Assembly (NCBI RefSeq): GCF_024347195.1
Contig: NZ_AP025281.1
Location: 2,666,001 to 2,730,000, forward strand
DNA from: Aliamphritea hakodatensis
GTDB taxonomy: Bacteria; Pseudomonadota; Gammaproteobacteria; Pseudomonadales; Balneatricaceae
DNA length: 64,000 nt
Reading direction: 5' to 3'
The stretch's first letter is position 1. Every line of letters starts with the position of its first letter. Shown piece after piece: positions 31,713 through 41,444 of the stretch. The notes below the pieces were generated by a model. The model did not search any database. It was not told the DNA's origin and saw only the letters and a program-made list of their open reading frames with translations. The position numbers were made by a program, and so were the translations under genes.

Positions 31713-32723
31713 TTAACGCAGGCTCTGCCAGCCGAACAGAAGCTTTTCCAGTAACAGCTGTTTATTGGGATTTAACCGGAACATTACAGACTTACGTGCT
31801 TCATGCACTTCATCTGCAAACGAAAACAGGCGTTGCGGGTCTGCCCGGCGGGAAACCGCCAGTAGCATATTCTGAACATCCTTATGCCGCAGCAATTCAG
31901 TATTTTCCTGCCCCGCCGCAAGCCGGGCAATGTCATTCACCAACCCGTAAAGCCAGGCCAGAATTAACTCCAGATCTTCCTTATGCAGAGCTTGCGCCAC
32001 TTCAATGGTGCTGCGGCGGTTTTTCAGTATATCCGCCAGGCCAGCCAATACCTTGCTTCGCAATCCCAGATAATCCTGCTGTTTGTAAGCCATGGCCTGC
32101 AAAGGTGAATTATGCGCAATGCGTAACAGTTGCTCAGCATCCTGCGTGTCCATCGCCAACTGAGTACCCAGCCACTGAGCGGCCATTACTCCGTCCGGCG
32201 CCACGCAGTCAACGCGCTGACAGCGGCTTTTAATGGTTGGCATCACCTGACCGGAACGGTGGGTAACCAACAGGAGCACAGTATCCTTACCCGGCTCTTC
32301 CAGCATTTTTAACAGCGCATTGGCCGCATTGACGTTCATGCTTTCTGCCGGGTCAACGATGACCACCCGATAGCCACCCTGCTGGGCTGTGGAATAGATA
32401 AACTCGGTCAGCTCACGGATCTGATCAACCTTGATGGGCTTACCCGGCTCATCAGGCTGCAAATGAAACAGGTCAGGGTGGCCGCTGCTCTGCGCCAGTT
32501 CGCAGCTGCGGCAATGACCACATGCCGCATCATGTTTTGGCGATTTGCATAACAGATAATTGGCGGTTGCCAGCGCAAAACAGGCTTTACCGATTCCCCT
32601 TGGGCCATTCACCATCAGCGCATGAGGTAACCGACCCTGCTGCTTAAGGTTGCACAGATACTGCCAGCGCTCCTTAAGCCAGGGCAGCACTACCGGATGA
32701 TCTTGCCAGAGCTCTTCACTCAT
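31713..32723 (-). CDS. holB: DNA polymerase III subunit delta'
   Basis: 336 aa. P-loop variant MVNGPRGIGKACFALATANYLLC, the zinc module CKSPKHDAACGHCRSCELA, and LLKMLEEPGKDTVLLLVTHRSGQVMPTIKSRCQRV. The C-terminal collar domain is present. It is part of the clamp loader. Between tmk and pilZ in the conserved cluster order. Confidence 0.95.
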   Translation of the reverse strand: MSEELWQDHPVVLPWLKERWQYLCNLKQQGRLPHALMVNGPRGIGKACFALATANYLLCKSPKHDAACGHCRSCELAQSSGHPDLFHLQPDEPGKPIKVDQIRELTEFIYSTAQQGGYRVVIVDPAESMNVNAANALLKMLEEPGKDTVLLLVTHRSGQVMPTIKSRCQRVDCVAPDGVMAAQWLGTQLAMDTQDAEQLLRIAHNSPLQAMAYKQQDYLGLRSKVLAGLADILKNRRSTIEVAQALHKEDLELILAWLYGLVNDIARLAAGQENTELLRHKDVQNMLLAVSRRADPQRLFSFADEVHEARKSVMFRLNPNKQLLLEKLLFGWQSLR

Positions 32724-32747
32724 TTGAAATTCCTGTGAAATTATCTG

Positions 32748-33392
32748 TTAAGCCGTCGGATGCTGCTCAAGAAACACACCCATCACCTTGCAGATCTGCG
32801 CCTGAACCTCAGCCAGTGAGACGGAGGCGTCAATAACAGCAAACCGCTGAGGATCATCAGCAGCCCGCTGCAGATAAGCAGCACGCACCCGCTCAAAAAA
32901 GCCAATTTGCTCCTGCTCGAAACGGTCCAACGCACCACGCTTAGCTGCACGGGCAAGGCCAATTTCAACCGGCACATCAAGCAACAGGGTAAGATCCGGC
33001 TGCAGCCCCTTCTGAACACGCTGCTCAAGGTCAAGAATCAGACTCTGATCCAGCCCCCGGCCACCGCCCTGATAAGCAAAGGTCGCATCAGTAAAGCGGT
33101 CACACAGTACCCACTGCCCGGACTGCAATGCAGGCTTAATCACTGTCTGCAAGTGCTGCGCACGGGCAGCAAAAACCATCAGTAACTCAGCATCATCAGC
33201 AACCGCCTCTTCACGGGGCGACAGCAACATCTCCCGCAGCTCCTCTGCCAGAGGCGTACCGCCCGGCTCACGGGTCAGGGCAAAGCTGATACCAGCCTCA
33301 GCCAGCATGCTTTCAATAAATGCCAGATTGGTCGATTTACCTACGCCCTCTGTACCTTCGAGTGTAATAAAACACCCCTGACGATCACTCAT
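32748..33392 (-). CDS. tmk: Thymidylate kinase
   Basis: 214 aa. P-loop EGTEGVGKSTN, TREPGGTPLAEELREML (DR(E)-type dTMP-binding loop), CDRFTDATFAYQGGGRGLD. It phosphorylates dTMP to dTDP. It lies 24 bp upstream of holB and 13 bp downstream of mltG. Confidence 0.96.
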   Translation of the reverse strand: MSDRQGCFITLEGTEGVGKSTNLAFIESMLAEAGISFALTREPGGTPLAEELREMLLSPREEAVADDAELLMVFAARAQHLQTVIKPALQSGQWVLCDRFTDATFAYQGGGRGLDQSLILDLEQRVQKGLQPDLTLLLDVPVEIGLARAAKRGALDRFEQEQIGFFERVRAAYLQRAADDPQRFAVIDASVSLAEVQAQICKVMGVFLEQHPTA

Positions 33393-33405
33393 ATACTTCC
33401 TTTGG

Positions 33406-34452
33406 TTATTCAGGTGCGGAACGGTATGACGCTTTACGCTTTAACTGATATTCACGTACCGCTTTATTGTGCTGCTTAAGGGTCGCGGAGAACTGATGAC
33501 TGCCATCTCCCTTAGCAACAAAATACAGCCACTTTTTACCTTCCGGATGCAGCGCAGCTTTAATGGCTTCACGGCCTACCATGGCGATCGGCGTCGGTGG
33601 CAACCCGGGAATTGTATAGGTGTTATAAGGTGTAGGGGTACGCAAATCTTTACGGCGGATATTACCTTTATATTTATCCCCCATACCATAAATGACTGTC
33701 GGATCCGTCTGCAGGCGCATCCCGATCTGCATACGACGCACAAACACCCCGGCAATCACCGGACGCTCAGCACTCAGACCGGTTTCCTTCTCCACGATGG
33801 ACGCCATAATCAGCGCTTCATACGGGTCTTTATAGGGTAAAACCTTGCTTTCAAACTTTTCTGCCCGTGCCTGCCACTCTTCAGTCAGCACTTTTTTCTG
33901 CAGCTGATGGGCTCTGCGTAACAGGTCCAGATCAGTCATCCCCCGCTGAAACTGATAAGTATTTGCCAGAAAACGCCCTTCAGGATGCTGACCTTCAAGC
34001 CCTAAAGCGGCCATCAGTTCTCCGTCACTCATCCCATCGGTTTCGTGTACCAGCACATCACTTTCGGCTAAACGCTGACGCATCTGCTTAAATGTTGAGC
34101 CTTCTATCAGCGTAAAGCGGTAAGAAATACTTTTACCTTCCACCAGTTGTGCAACCAGCTGTCTCGGCGTGACACCCGGTTCAATCTGATATTCGCCGGC
34201 TTTCAGTAAATGCCCGACCTTTTGCATACGCACATAAAACGCCATCCAGTCAGGTTTCGACAACAAGCCCCGCTCGGCAAGCTCACGCCCTACCCGCGGA
34301 AAGCTGCTGCCGGACTTAACCAGCACGATCTCCGGCTCATCAAGCTGTAAAGGCTCATCCAGATAACCATTAAGTGAACGCCAGCCAAAATAAAGCGCCA
34401 GGGCGACCACCGCCAGCGTTAACAGAAATGAAAAGGCGATTTTACGTAACAT
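33406..34452 (-). CDS. mltG: Endolytic transglycosylase MltG
   Basis: 348 aa. One N-terminal membrane helix (IAFSFLLTLAVVALALYFGW), LysM-like region, then the YceG catalytic part with ASIVEKETGLSAERPVIAGVFVRRMQIGMRLQTDPTVIYGMG containing the active Glu. It cuts nascent peptidoglycan strands. Usual place between pabC and tmk. Confidence 0.95.
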   Translation of the reverse strand: MLRKIAFSFLLTLAVVALALYFGWRSLNGYLDEPLQLDEPEIVLVKSGSSFPRVGRELAERGLLSKPDWMAFYVRMQKVGHLLKAGEYQIEPGVTPRQLVAQLVEGKSISYRFTLIEGSTFKQMRQRLAESDVLVHETDGMSDGELMAALGLEGQHPEGRFLANTYQFQRGMTDLDLLRRAHQLQKKVLTEEWQARAEKFESKVLPYKDPYEALIMASIVEKETGLSAERPVIAGVFVRRMQIGMRLQTDPTVIYGMGDKYKGNIRRKDLRTPTPYNTYTIPGLPPTPIAMVGREAIKAALHPEGKKWLYFVAKGDGSHQFSATLKQHNKAVREYQLKRKASYRSAPE

Positions 34453-34468
34453 ATACTTCCCGTTGTTA

Positions 34469-35311
34469 TTATTGCTGTTCCGCCAGCCACCGGCTCAGCT
34501 GACGGCTTAGGGTACCGATCTGCCAGCGCTGCTGCAAACCCGCTGATATACATTCAGTGACTGGCCAGAGGCCAATAACGCTGTTGGTCATAAAGACCTC
34601 ATCTGCATCCAGCAGATCGGCCGGCTGATAACGGCCCACACTGACCTTAATCTTTAATTCCCGTACCCGCTCAATCAGTCGCTGACGGATAATGCCGTCA
34701 ATTCCGCAGTAAGTCAGATCAGGCGTGAACAACTCACCGTTACGTAGCCAGAACAGGTTACTCATTGTCCCTTCTACGAGATAACCTTCCGTGTCACAGA
34801 CCAGCCCTTCCGCAATGTCAGACTGCTGCCATTCACTGCGGGCCAGCACCTGCTCAAGCCGGTTGAGATGCTTAATACCTGCCAGTTGAGGATTCAGCCC
34901 CAGACGGGTTTCGCAGAGGATGACACGGATACCGTTCTGCTGCGGATCAGCCGGCCAGGCCGGAAAAGGATTGAGTTGCAGAATACGGTTCGGCGCCAGC
35001 GGCTCAGTGACCGCATATCCACGCCCCCCGGCACCACGGGTGAGAATTATCTTGAGAACGGCGCGCTCAGGCAGAGCCTTCGCTGCCAGAAGCTTAACTA
35101 AATCATCAGAAAATGCATCTAACAGATTGTTATCGAAGGGAATTCCTAATCGATTCGCCCCAAGTTCCAGACGCTGCATATGCAGCTTCCAGTCCTGCGG
35201 ATTACCTTCTTTAAGCGTCAGAGTTTCAAACAGTCCCTGACCATAGGCCAGTCCACGGTCCTGCACACTGAGCTCACTGACCGGCTGGCCATTGACGATA
35301 CAACTAAGCAT
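34469..35311 (-). CDS. pabC: Aminodeoxychorismate lyase
   Basis: 280 aa from the ATG at 35311 (AGAGAGA upstream). Fold-type IV PLP enzyme: QDRGLAYGQGLFETLTL, VLKIILTRGAGGRGY with the lysine that carries PLP, EGTMSNLFWLRNG, and EVFMTNSVIGLWPV. It converts aminodeoxychorismate to p-aminobenzoate and pyruvate for folate. Confidence 0.92.
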   Translation of the reverse strand: MLSCIVNGQPVSELSVQDRGLAYGQGLFETLTLKEGNPQDWKLHMQRLELGANRLGIPFDNNLLDAFSDDLVKLLAAKALPERAVLKIILTRGAGGRGYAVTEPLAPNRILQLNPFPAWPADPQQNGIRVILCETRLGLNPQLAGIKHLNRLEQVLARSEWQQSDIAEGLVCDTEGYLVEGTMSNLFWLRNGELFTPDLTYCGIDGIIRQRLIERVRELKIKVSVGRYQPADLLDADEVFMTNSVIGLWPVTECISAGLQQRWQIGTLSRQLSRWLAEQQ

Positions 35312-35358
35312 GGGAATTCTCTCTGTAACGATACAGCGCATATACTGCCCTGTAGAAA

Positions 35359-35388
35359 TAATAAAGGCGTGCCCGGCACGCCTTTATT
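35359..35388 (-). terminator. Hairpin after fabF
   Basis: AATAAAGGCGTGCC/GGCACGCCTTTATT, 10 bp after the fabF stop, followed by an imperfect T-rich tract. It may end or reduce transcription into pabC. Confidence 0.7.
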
Positions 35389-35397
35389 TTATACCGC

Positions 35398-36639
35398 TCA
35401 GACTTTTCGGAAAATCAGGGTACCGTTGGTACCGCCAAATCCGAAGGAGTTGGATATAGCCGCTTCGATTGTTGCCTGCTGCGCGGTATGCGCCACATAG
35501 TTCAGGTCACAGCCCTCAGACGGGTTATCCAGGTTGATGGTTGGCGGTGCAACCTGATCACGGATGGCCAGCACGCTGAAGATCGCTTCAACAGCACCTG
35601 CTGCACCCAGCAAGTGACCGGTCATCGACTTGGTGGAACTCATACGGACATTCGCCGCAGCCGCTTCACCCAGTACCAGCTTGGCTGCATTGGATTCAGC
35701 AATATCACCGGCCGGTGTCGAAGTACCGTGGGCGTTAATGTAGTGAATCTGATCGCCATTAAGACCGGCATCGCGCATGGCATTCGCCATAGACAGCGCG
35801 GCACCGCTACCGTCTTCCGGTGGTGAAGTCATATGGTGTGCATCATCACTCATGCCAAAGCCGACGACTTCAGCATAAATTTCCGCACCGCGGGCTTTTG
35901 CCGCTTCATACTCTTCAAGCACCATGACACCGGCACCGTCACCCAGCACGAAGCCGTCACGGTCACGGTCCCACGGACGGGAGGCTGCCTGCGGATCATC
36001 ATTACGGGTAGACAGTGCACGGGCTGCAGAGAAGCCGCCCAGACCTAAAGGCGTAGTTGCCATCTCCGCACCGCCGGCGATCATCACGTCAGCATCACCG
36101 TACTGAATCATACGCGCTGCCTGACCAATATTGTGCGTACCGGTTGTACATGCAGTGGTAATGGCAATATTCGGGCCTTTAAAGCCGTACTTAATCGCCA
36201 GGTTGCCGGCAATCATGTTAATGATGCTGCCTGGCACAAAGAATGGTGAAATCCGGCGCGGACCACTCTTATTAAGAATATCATGGGTATTTTCAATCAT
36301 CGGCAAACCGCCGATTCCGGAACCAATCGCGACGCCGATACGCGATGCGTTCTCCTCAGTGACTTCAAGACCTGCGTCCTGAATCGCCTGAATGCTTGCC
36401 ACCATGCCGTACTGGATAAATAAATCCATTTTACGGGCGTCTTTAGGGTTCAGATAACCGTCGAGACTGAAGTCTTTAACAGACGCTGAAAAACGTGTAC
36501 CAAAGGCAGATGCATCGAAATGAGTAATTTCAGCAGCACCACTGACGCCATTGAGTATATTCGCCCATGTCTCCTGGACAGTGTTACCTACCGGGCTAAG
36601 CATGCCCATGCCGGTGACGACAACTCTTCTACGAGACAT
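35398..36639 (-). CDS. fabF: Beta-ketoacyl-ACP synthase II
   Basis: 413 aa. Thiolase-fold condensing enzyme: active Cys in ITTACTTGTHNIGQA, His in NAHGTSTPAGD and His in MTGHLLGAAGAVEA; C-terminal ISNSFGFGGTNGTLIF. It elongates acyl-ACP, including palmitoleoyl to cis-vaccenoyl. Confidence 0.96.
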   Translation of the reverse strand: MSRRRVVVTGMGMLSPVGNTVQETWANILNGVSGAAEITHFDASAFGTRFSASVKDFSLDGYLNPKDARKMDLFIQYGMVASIQAIQDAGLEVTEENASRIGVAIGSGIGGLPMIENTHDILNKSGPRRISPFFVPGSIINMIAGNLAIKYGFKGPNIAITTACTTGTHNIGQAARMIQYGDADVMIAGGAEMATTPLGLGGFSAARALSTRNDDPQAASRPWDRDRDGFVLGDGAGVMVLEEYEAAKARGAEIYAEVVGFGMSDDAHHMTSPPEDGSGAALSMANAMRDAGLNGDQIHYINAHGTSTPAGDIAESNAAKLVLGEAAAANVRMSSTKSMTGHLLGAAGAVEAIFSVLAIRDQVAPPTINLDNPSEGCDLNYVAHTAQQATIEAAISNSFGFGGTNGTLIFRKV

Positions 36640-36672
36640 TCAGATCCTCCTGGGGTTTGGTGACAAAAAGAA

Positions 36673-36703
36673 AAGCCGCACTATATCGCTATAGTTGCGG
36701 CTT
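36673..36703 (-). terminator. Attenuator hairpin between acpP and fabF
   Basis: Minus strand: AAGCCGCA(A)CTATA-GCGA-TATAGTGCGGCTT then TTTTCTTTTT. It has terminator form but sits between two cotranscribed genes, so it may lower fabF output relative to acpP. Confidence 0.75.
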
Positions 36704-36725
36704 CTCGGTATTCTGGGTATGTCGA

Positions 36726-36959
36726 TTACTGATTTGCGTTAATGTAATCGATTGCCAGCTTAACGGTAGTGATCTTTTCAGCTTCTTCGTCAGGAATTTC
36801 AGTTTCAAATTCCTCTTCCAAAGCCATCACCAGTTCAACGGTGTCCAGAGAATCTGCACCCAGATCTTCTACGAAAGAAGCTTCAGTGGTAACTTCGTCT
36901 TCTTTTACACCAAGCTGTTCAGCGATGATTTTTTTAACGCGCTCTTCGATGTTGCTCAT
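36726..36959 (-). CDS. acpP: Acyl carrier protein
   Basis: 77 aa. The phosphopantetheine site is LGADSLDTVELVMALEEEF (Ser about 37). Acidic four-helix protein that carries acyl chains. Flanked by fabG and fabF in the standard order, with a long leader (158 bp) that probably holds its own promoter. Confidence 0.97.
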   Translation of the reverse strand: MSNIEERVKKIIAEQLGVKEDEVTTEASFVEDLGADSLDTVELVMALEEEFETEIPDEEAEKITTVKLAIDYINANQ

Positions 36960-37117
36960 AACTCTTCCTATTTTTTATCGACAGTCACATCCGTAGATGC
37001 GAACAGGGATTTTATTAGAATCCGCCGCCTTGGATCAAGCCTAACGGCAATTTTATCCAGTGAGCTGCGGCCCATTATCAACAATTTGACAAAAAAAACA
37101 ATTCCCGTGAGAGAACT

Positions 37118-37861
37118 TTAAGACATATACATGCCGCCATTGACGTGGATCGTCTCACCCGTCACATAGCCGCCGGCGTCGCTGGCTAAAAAACCAACAA
37201 CAGATGCAATTTCTTCAGGCTGCCCCAGACGCCCTAAAGGAATCTGTGACTGCAGTGTATCTTTGTGCTCCTGCGCCAAACCACTGGTCATATCGGTATC
37301 GATAAAACCCGGTGCAACACAGTTCACAGTGATGTTACGGGAAGCAACTTCACGGGCCAGCGCCCGGCTGAAACCTTCCATACCGGATTTGGCAGCCGCA
37401 TAGTTCGCCTGACCGGCATTACCCATTGACGCCACAACCGAACTGACGTTGATAACGCGGCCCCAGCGGGCCTTGGTCATACCGCGCAGACAGCCTTTCA
37501 TCAGACGGTAAACGGATTTCAGGTTGGTATTCATCACTGAATCCCACTCATCTTCTTTCATCCGCATCATAATGTTATCCCGGGTGATACCGGCATTATT
37601 CACGATGATAGCAACCGCACCGTACTCATCCTGCACAGTTTTCACCACCGCTTCAACTGACTCACTGGATCCCACGTCCAGCTTAAGACCGGTACCGCTG
37701 ACACCCGCCTGCTGCAGGTATTCAGCAATAGATGCTGCACCGTTGTCACTGGTTGCAGTACCGATTACCACAGCACCCTGGCGACCCAGTTCCAGCGCAA
37801 TCGCCTTACCAATTCCCCGTGTGGCACCGGTAACCAGAGCTACCTTACCTTCAATGCTCAT
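37118..37861 (-). CDS. fabG: 3-oxoacyl-ACP reductase
   Basis: 247 aa SDR. Cofactor motif VTGATRGIGKAIA, NNAGITRDN, catalytic Ser in NVSSVVASMGNAGQ and YAAAKSG (Tyr-x3-Lys). NADPH-dependent reduction step of fatty acid elongation. A T8 tract follows the stop codon, forming a weak terminator before acpP. Confidence 0.96.
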   Translation of the reverse strand: MSIEGKVALVTGATRGIGKAIALELGRQGAVVIGTATSDNGAASIAEYLQQAGVSGTGLKLDVGSSESVEAVVKTVQDEYGAVAIIVNNAGITRDNIMMRMKEDEWDSVMNTNLKSVYRLMKGCLRGMTKARWGRVINVSSVVASMGNAGQANYAAAKSGMEGFSRALAREVASRNITVNCVAPGFIDTDMTSGLAQEHKDTLQSQIPLGRLGQPEEIASVVGFLASDAGGYVTGETIHVNGGMYMS

Positions 37862-37898
37862 ACTTTTCTTCCTATCATCACGATTCTGACGACCGTGT

Positions 37899-38828
37899 TT
37901 AACTTAATGCTTTTTCAAGTCCGGCCGGCTCATTAATTGCAGCCACATTCAACGGACGGTGTACCTTCTTATTGAGGCCGGATAACACCTTACCCGGACC
38001 ACACTCAACAATGGTTTCAATTCCTTCAGCGACCATACCCTGAACACTGTTCGTCCACAGTACAGGGCTGTACAGTTGCGCCAGCAGATTCTGGACCAGC
38101 GCATCAACATCTGCCGGAGGCTGTGCGGTAAAGTTCTGCACAACCTTGATATCAGGCATGCGAATATCAATATTCGCCAGCGCCTGCTGCATCTGCTCAG
38201 CTGCCGGTCGCATCAGCGCACAGTGAGACGGCACACTGACAGGTAACGGCACAACGCGCTTGGCACCGGCTTCTTTACAGGCAGCACTTGCCCGTTCCAC
38301 GGCATCTTTGTTACCGGCAATCACGACCTGTCCAGGGCAGTTATAATTAACCGCTGACACAACCTCATCACCGGCTGATGCTGCACAGGCCGCTTCGATT
38401 GCATCATCCGCCAGACCCAGCACTGCAGCCATTGCACCTGTACCTGCCGGCACAGCCTGCTGCATAAACTCACCGCGCAGCTTCACCAGATTCACAGCAT
38501 CTTTAAAGTCAATCGCACCGGCACAGACCAGCGCGGTGTACTCACCCAGGCTGTGACCTGCCATAACCGCCGGCGTAGCACCACCCTGTTCCTGCCACAG
38601 ACGCCATAAAGCAACACCGGCAGTCAGCAGCGCTGGCTGGGTACGGTCCGTCTGATTCAGATCCGCCTCAGGACCATCCTGAGTCAGCGCCCACAGGTCG
38701 TAACCCAGCACGTCGGATGCTTCAGCAAAGGTTGCTTGAATTACAGGATGAGATTCTGCCAGCTCAGCCAGCATAGATAGATGTTGGGAACCCTGTCCCG
38801 GAAAAGCAAACGCAAGAGACTGCTGCAT
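37899..38828 (-). CDS. fabD: Malonyl-CoA:ACP transacylase
   Basis: 309 aa from the ATG at 38828, preceded by GAGGTAATA; the longer frame is rejected. Active Ser in VMAGHSLGEYTALVCAG, His in SVPSHCALMRPA, N-terminal FAFPGQGSQHLSML. It charges ACP with malonate. Confidence 0.95.
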   Translation of the reverse strand: MQQSLAFAFPGQGSQHLSMLAELAESHPVIQATFAEASDVLGYDLWALTQDGPEADLNQTDRTQPALLTAGVALWRLWQEQGGATPAVMAGHSLGEYTALVCAGAIDFKDAVNLVKLRGEFMQQAVPAGTGAMAAVLGLADDAIEAACAASAGDEVVSAVNYNCPGQVVIAGNKDAVERASAACKEAGAKRVVPLPVSVPSHCALMRPAAEQMQQALANIDIRMPDIKVVQNFTAQPPADVDALVQNLLAQLYSPVLWTNSVQGMVAEGIETIVECGPGKVLSGLNKKVHRPLNVAAINEPAGLEKALS

Positions 38829-38970
38829 TATTACCTCAATTCGCAGATGAATGCCCGAAACCTGTATCAACAAAACAGCATAACTACAGGCTCAATTGAC
38901 AGCGTAGTTTACAGTATTCGCCTGAAAATAAAACGCCTTAACGGCTCAGTAAGATCTTTTCAGACAGTAT

Positions 38971-39981
38971 TTAATCGCTATGAATTTTTTCCAGCTGAAG
39001 GTTAATGCAATTAGGCACATCCATGCTGACTTCAGCAACCGCCTGATCAATCGCATAGCCAAAACATTGCCTGTCAGCACCGCCATGACTTTTTACCACA
39101 ATACCCTGCAGCCCCAGCAAACTGGCACCGTTACGCCTCCCCGGATCGATATAGCTGGCAATATCCTGCAATACCGGCTTTACCAGCCATCCCAGCAAGC
39201 GCCGAAACACACTGCCACTGAAACCATCCCGAAGCTGGCGACCAATCAGCCTCGCAACCCCTTCACTGCTTTTCAGCGCGATATTGCCAACAAAACCGTC
39301 ACAAACCACCACATCAACCTTTCCGGCACAGATATCGTCGCCCTCAATAAAGCCGGCATAATTAATCCCGCCATGCTCCCTGATCAGCCGGGATGCCAGC
39401 TTTACCTGTTCATTCCCTTTAATTTCTTCTTCGCCGACATTCAGCAAGCCGACTTTAGGCTCAGCTATACCGGCAACCGCCCGGGTCATTACCGACCCCA
39501 TAATGGCAAACTGCAGCAGATGTTCGGCGCTGCAATCTACATTTGCTCCCAGATCAAGCATATAGCTATCACCTTTACGGGACGGAATCGCAGTAATAAT
39601 TGCCGGTCGGTCAATACCGGGAAGCATCTTCAGGACAAAGCGACTCAGTGCCATCAGCGCACCGGTATTTCCCGCACTGACACAAGCCTGTGCGCGACCA
39701 TCAGCCACCAGGCACAGCGCTTCATGCATCGAGGTTTGCTTACGCTGCCGCAACGCACGGGAAGGTTTATCCGTATTACCGATTATTTTTTCGGCATGCA
39801 GAACCGTCAGGCGCTCAGCAAACTGCTGTCGCTCACCGGAAGAAATAAAAGCAGAGATTTTATCCTGCTGGCCCACTAAGGTCAGAGATAAATGAGGATG
39901 ACGCGTCAGTGCATCAATACAGGCGGGTATAACAACGCGGGGACCGAAGTCCCCGCCCATCGCGTCAATCGCGATTCGCAT
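38971..39981 (-). CDS. plsX: Phosphate acyltransferase PlsX
   Basis: 336 aa. Starts MRIAIDAMGGDFGP, with VSAGNTGALMALSRFVLK, DLGANVDCSAEHLLQFA and VVCDGFVGNIALKSSEGVA. It makes acyl-phosphate from acyl-ACP for phospholipid synthesis. Usual place between rpmF and the fab genes. Confidence 0.95.
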   Translation of the reverse strand: MRIAIDAMGGDFGPRVVIPACIDALTRHPHLSLTLVGQQDKISAFISSGERQQFAERLTVLHAEKIIGNTDKPSRALRQRKQTSMHEALCLVADGRAQACVSAGNTGALMALSRFVLKMLPGIDRPAIITAIPSRKGDSYMLDLGANVDCSAEHLLQFAIMGSVMTRAVAGIAEPKVGLLNVGEEEIKGNEQVKLASRLIREHGGINYAGFIEGDDICAGKVDVVVCDGFVGNIALKSSEGVARLIGRQLRDGFSGSVFRRLLGWLVKPVLQDIASYIDPGRRNGASLLGLQGIVVKSHGGADRQCFGYAIDQAVAEVSMDVPNCINLQLEKIHSD

Positions 39982-39995
39982 ATAGTCAGGCCGAC

Positions 39996-40178
39996 TTACT
40001 CGTCGTCTTGCTGCGCAACAACCTGCTTACCGCGGTAGAAACCGTCAGCACTTACGTGGTGACGACGGTGAGTTTCACCGGTAGTTGCTTCTACAGATAG
40101 AGTTGGGTTGCTCAGAGCGTCGTGAGAACGGCGCTGACCGCGACGTGAACGAGTTACTTTGCTCTTTTGTACTGCCAT
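39996..40178 (-). CDS. rpmF: Ribosomal protein bL32
   Basis: 60 aa: AVQKSKVTRSRRGQRRSHDAL, TGETHRRHHVSADGFYRGKQVV. The four-Cys zinc site of some bL32 is absent (C- form). Between yceD and plsX. Confidence 0.97.
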   Translation of the reverse strand: MAVQKSKVTRSRRGQRRSHDALSNPTLSVEATTGETHRRHHVSADGFYRGKQVVAQQDDE

Positions 40179-40203
40179 GGGTTGTAGCTCCTATTATCAA
40201 AGC

Positions 40204-40734
40204 TTAATCAAGCTTACCGCCTTTCAGTGTGGCTAAAACACTGAAAGGGTTAGTTTTATCTGAATCTGTGTCTGTCGAAATATCCGTTACTTCTTCACCG
40301 AAGGAAGTCTGGATGCTGCAGTCATCATGGTATGGCACAATTGGCAGCGTCAAAATCAGCTCTTCTTCAACCATTGTCAGCAATTCAAGTTCATCGCCTT
40401 CTACGATCAGCGGATCATAGTACTTAGGCAGATTCTTGGCATGCTCCTCAGTCGGCGCAATGGCCAGATTGAACTTCGCTTCGACATCAATTTCAACCGG
40501 TTCCAGACAACGCTGACAGGTCATTGCTAACTTGCCACCTGCACTGCCCTGAACCGTACGTATCTTCAGTTCATCACGATCAAACTGTAAATCGATCCAT
40601 ACAGAATTCTGATCATCAACTAACATTGATGTCAGATTCGGCATGAACTTCAGTTCAGTTGAACCTTCAATTCGTACTCCCCGCTCAGCAAGCTTACGCG
40701 GGTCTATTTTCTTTGGTATTGGGACGTTCGACAT
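40204..40734 (-). CDS. yceD: YceD/DUF177 family 23S rRNA accumulation protein
   Basis: 176 aa from the ATG at 40734; the longer frame has 19 extra residues without family character. It contains CQRCLEPVEIDV and EELILTLPIVPYHDDC, the DUF177 landmarks. Required for normal 23S rRNA levels in E. coli and plants; always next to rpmF. Confidence 0.92.
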   Translation of the reverse strand: MSNVPIPKKIDPRKLAERGVRIEGSTELKFMPNLTSMLVDDQNSVWIDLQFDRDELKIRTVQGSAGGKLAMTCQRCLEPVEIDVEAKFNLAIAPTEEHAKNLPKYYDPLIVEGDELELLTMVEEELILTLPIVPYHDDCSIQTSFGEEVTDISTDTDSDKTNPFSVLATLKGGKLD

Positions 40735-40856
40735 AAGCGCGCCATGATAGGGATCAAAATCCCTGCTGTCAAAGGAAATAACCCTTTGCAAGATAAAAAA
40801 AAGCGTTAATATCTACCGCTTACCTATCCTGTTAATCTGATTGGAATAACTGCCCG

Positions 40857-41435
40857 ATGCCAGCGCTTGTTTTAGCCTCATCTTCACCTTACCGCCGTGC
40901 CCTTCTTGAGCGTCTGAATCTGCCGTTCAGCAGCGCCTCACCGGACATCGATGAAACCCCGCACCAAGACGAATCACCGGCGGATTATGTTGCCCGGCTG
41001 GCCCATGAAAAGGCCCTTGCACTGGCACCTCATCATCCTGACACCCTTATTATCGGCAGCGACCAGTGCTGCGTTCTGGACAATAAGATCGTCGGCAAGC
41101 CCGGCAACTTTGCCAATGCCAGCCAACACCTGCAGGCCTGCTCAGAAAAACACGTGACCTTTCTGACCGGCCTGTGCGTGCTTAACACGGCTGATGACAG
41201 CCATCAGGTATGCGTAGAACCTTACCATGTGCACTTTCGCACCCTGAGCCAAACGATGATCGAAAACTACCTGAACGCAGAACAGCCTTACGACTGCGCC
41301 GGCAGCTTTAAAATGGAAGGGCTGGGAATCGCGCTGTTCAGCAAACTGGAGGGAGATGATCCTAACAGCCTGATCGGACTGCCACTGATCCGCCTGATCA
41401 GCATGCTGGAGCACCAGGGGTTGCGAACGCTTTAA
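40857..41435 (+). CDS. Maf family nucleotide pyrophosphatase
   Basis: 192 aa. LVLASSSPYRRALLERLNLPF, DETPHQDESPADYVARLAHEKA, IIGSDQC (catalytic Asp) and CAGSFKMEGLGIALFSKLEGDDPNSLIGLPL. It resembles the YceF (m7GTP) branch. Divergent from yceD. Confidence 0.92.
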   Translation: MPALVLASSSPYRRALLERLNLPFSSASPDIDETPHQDESPADYVARLAHEKALALAPHHPDTLIIGSDQCCVLDNKIVGKPGNFANASQHLQACSEKHVTFLTGLCVLNTADDSHQVCVEPYHVHFRTLSQTMIENYLNAEQPYDCAGSFKMEGLGIALFSKLEGDDPNSLIGLPLIRLISMLEHQGLRTL

Positions 41436-41444
41436 ATAAGAAAT

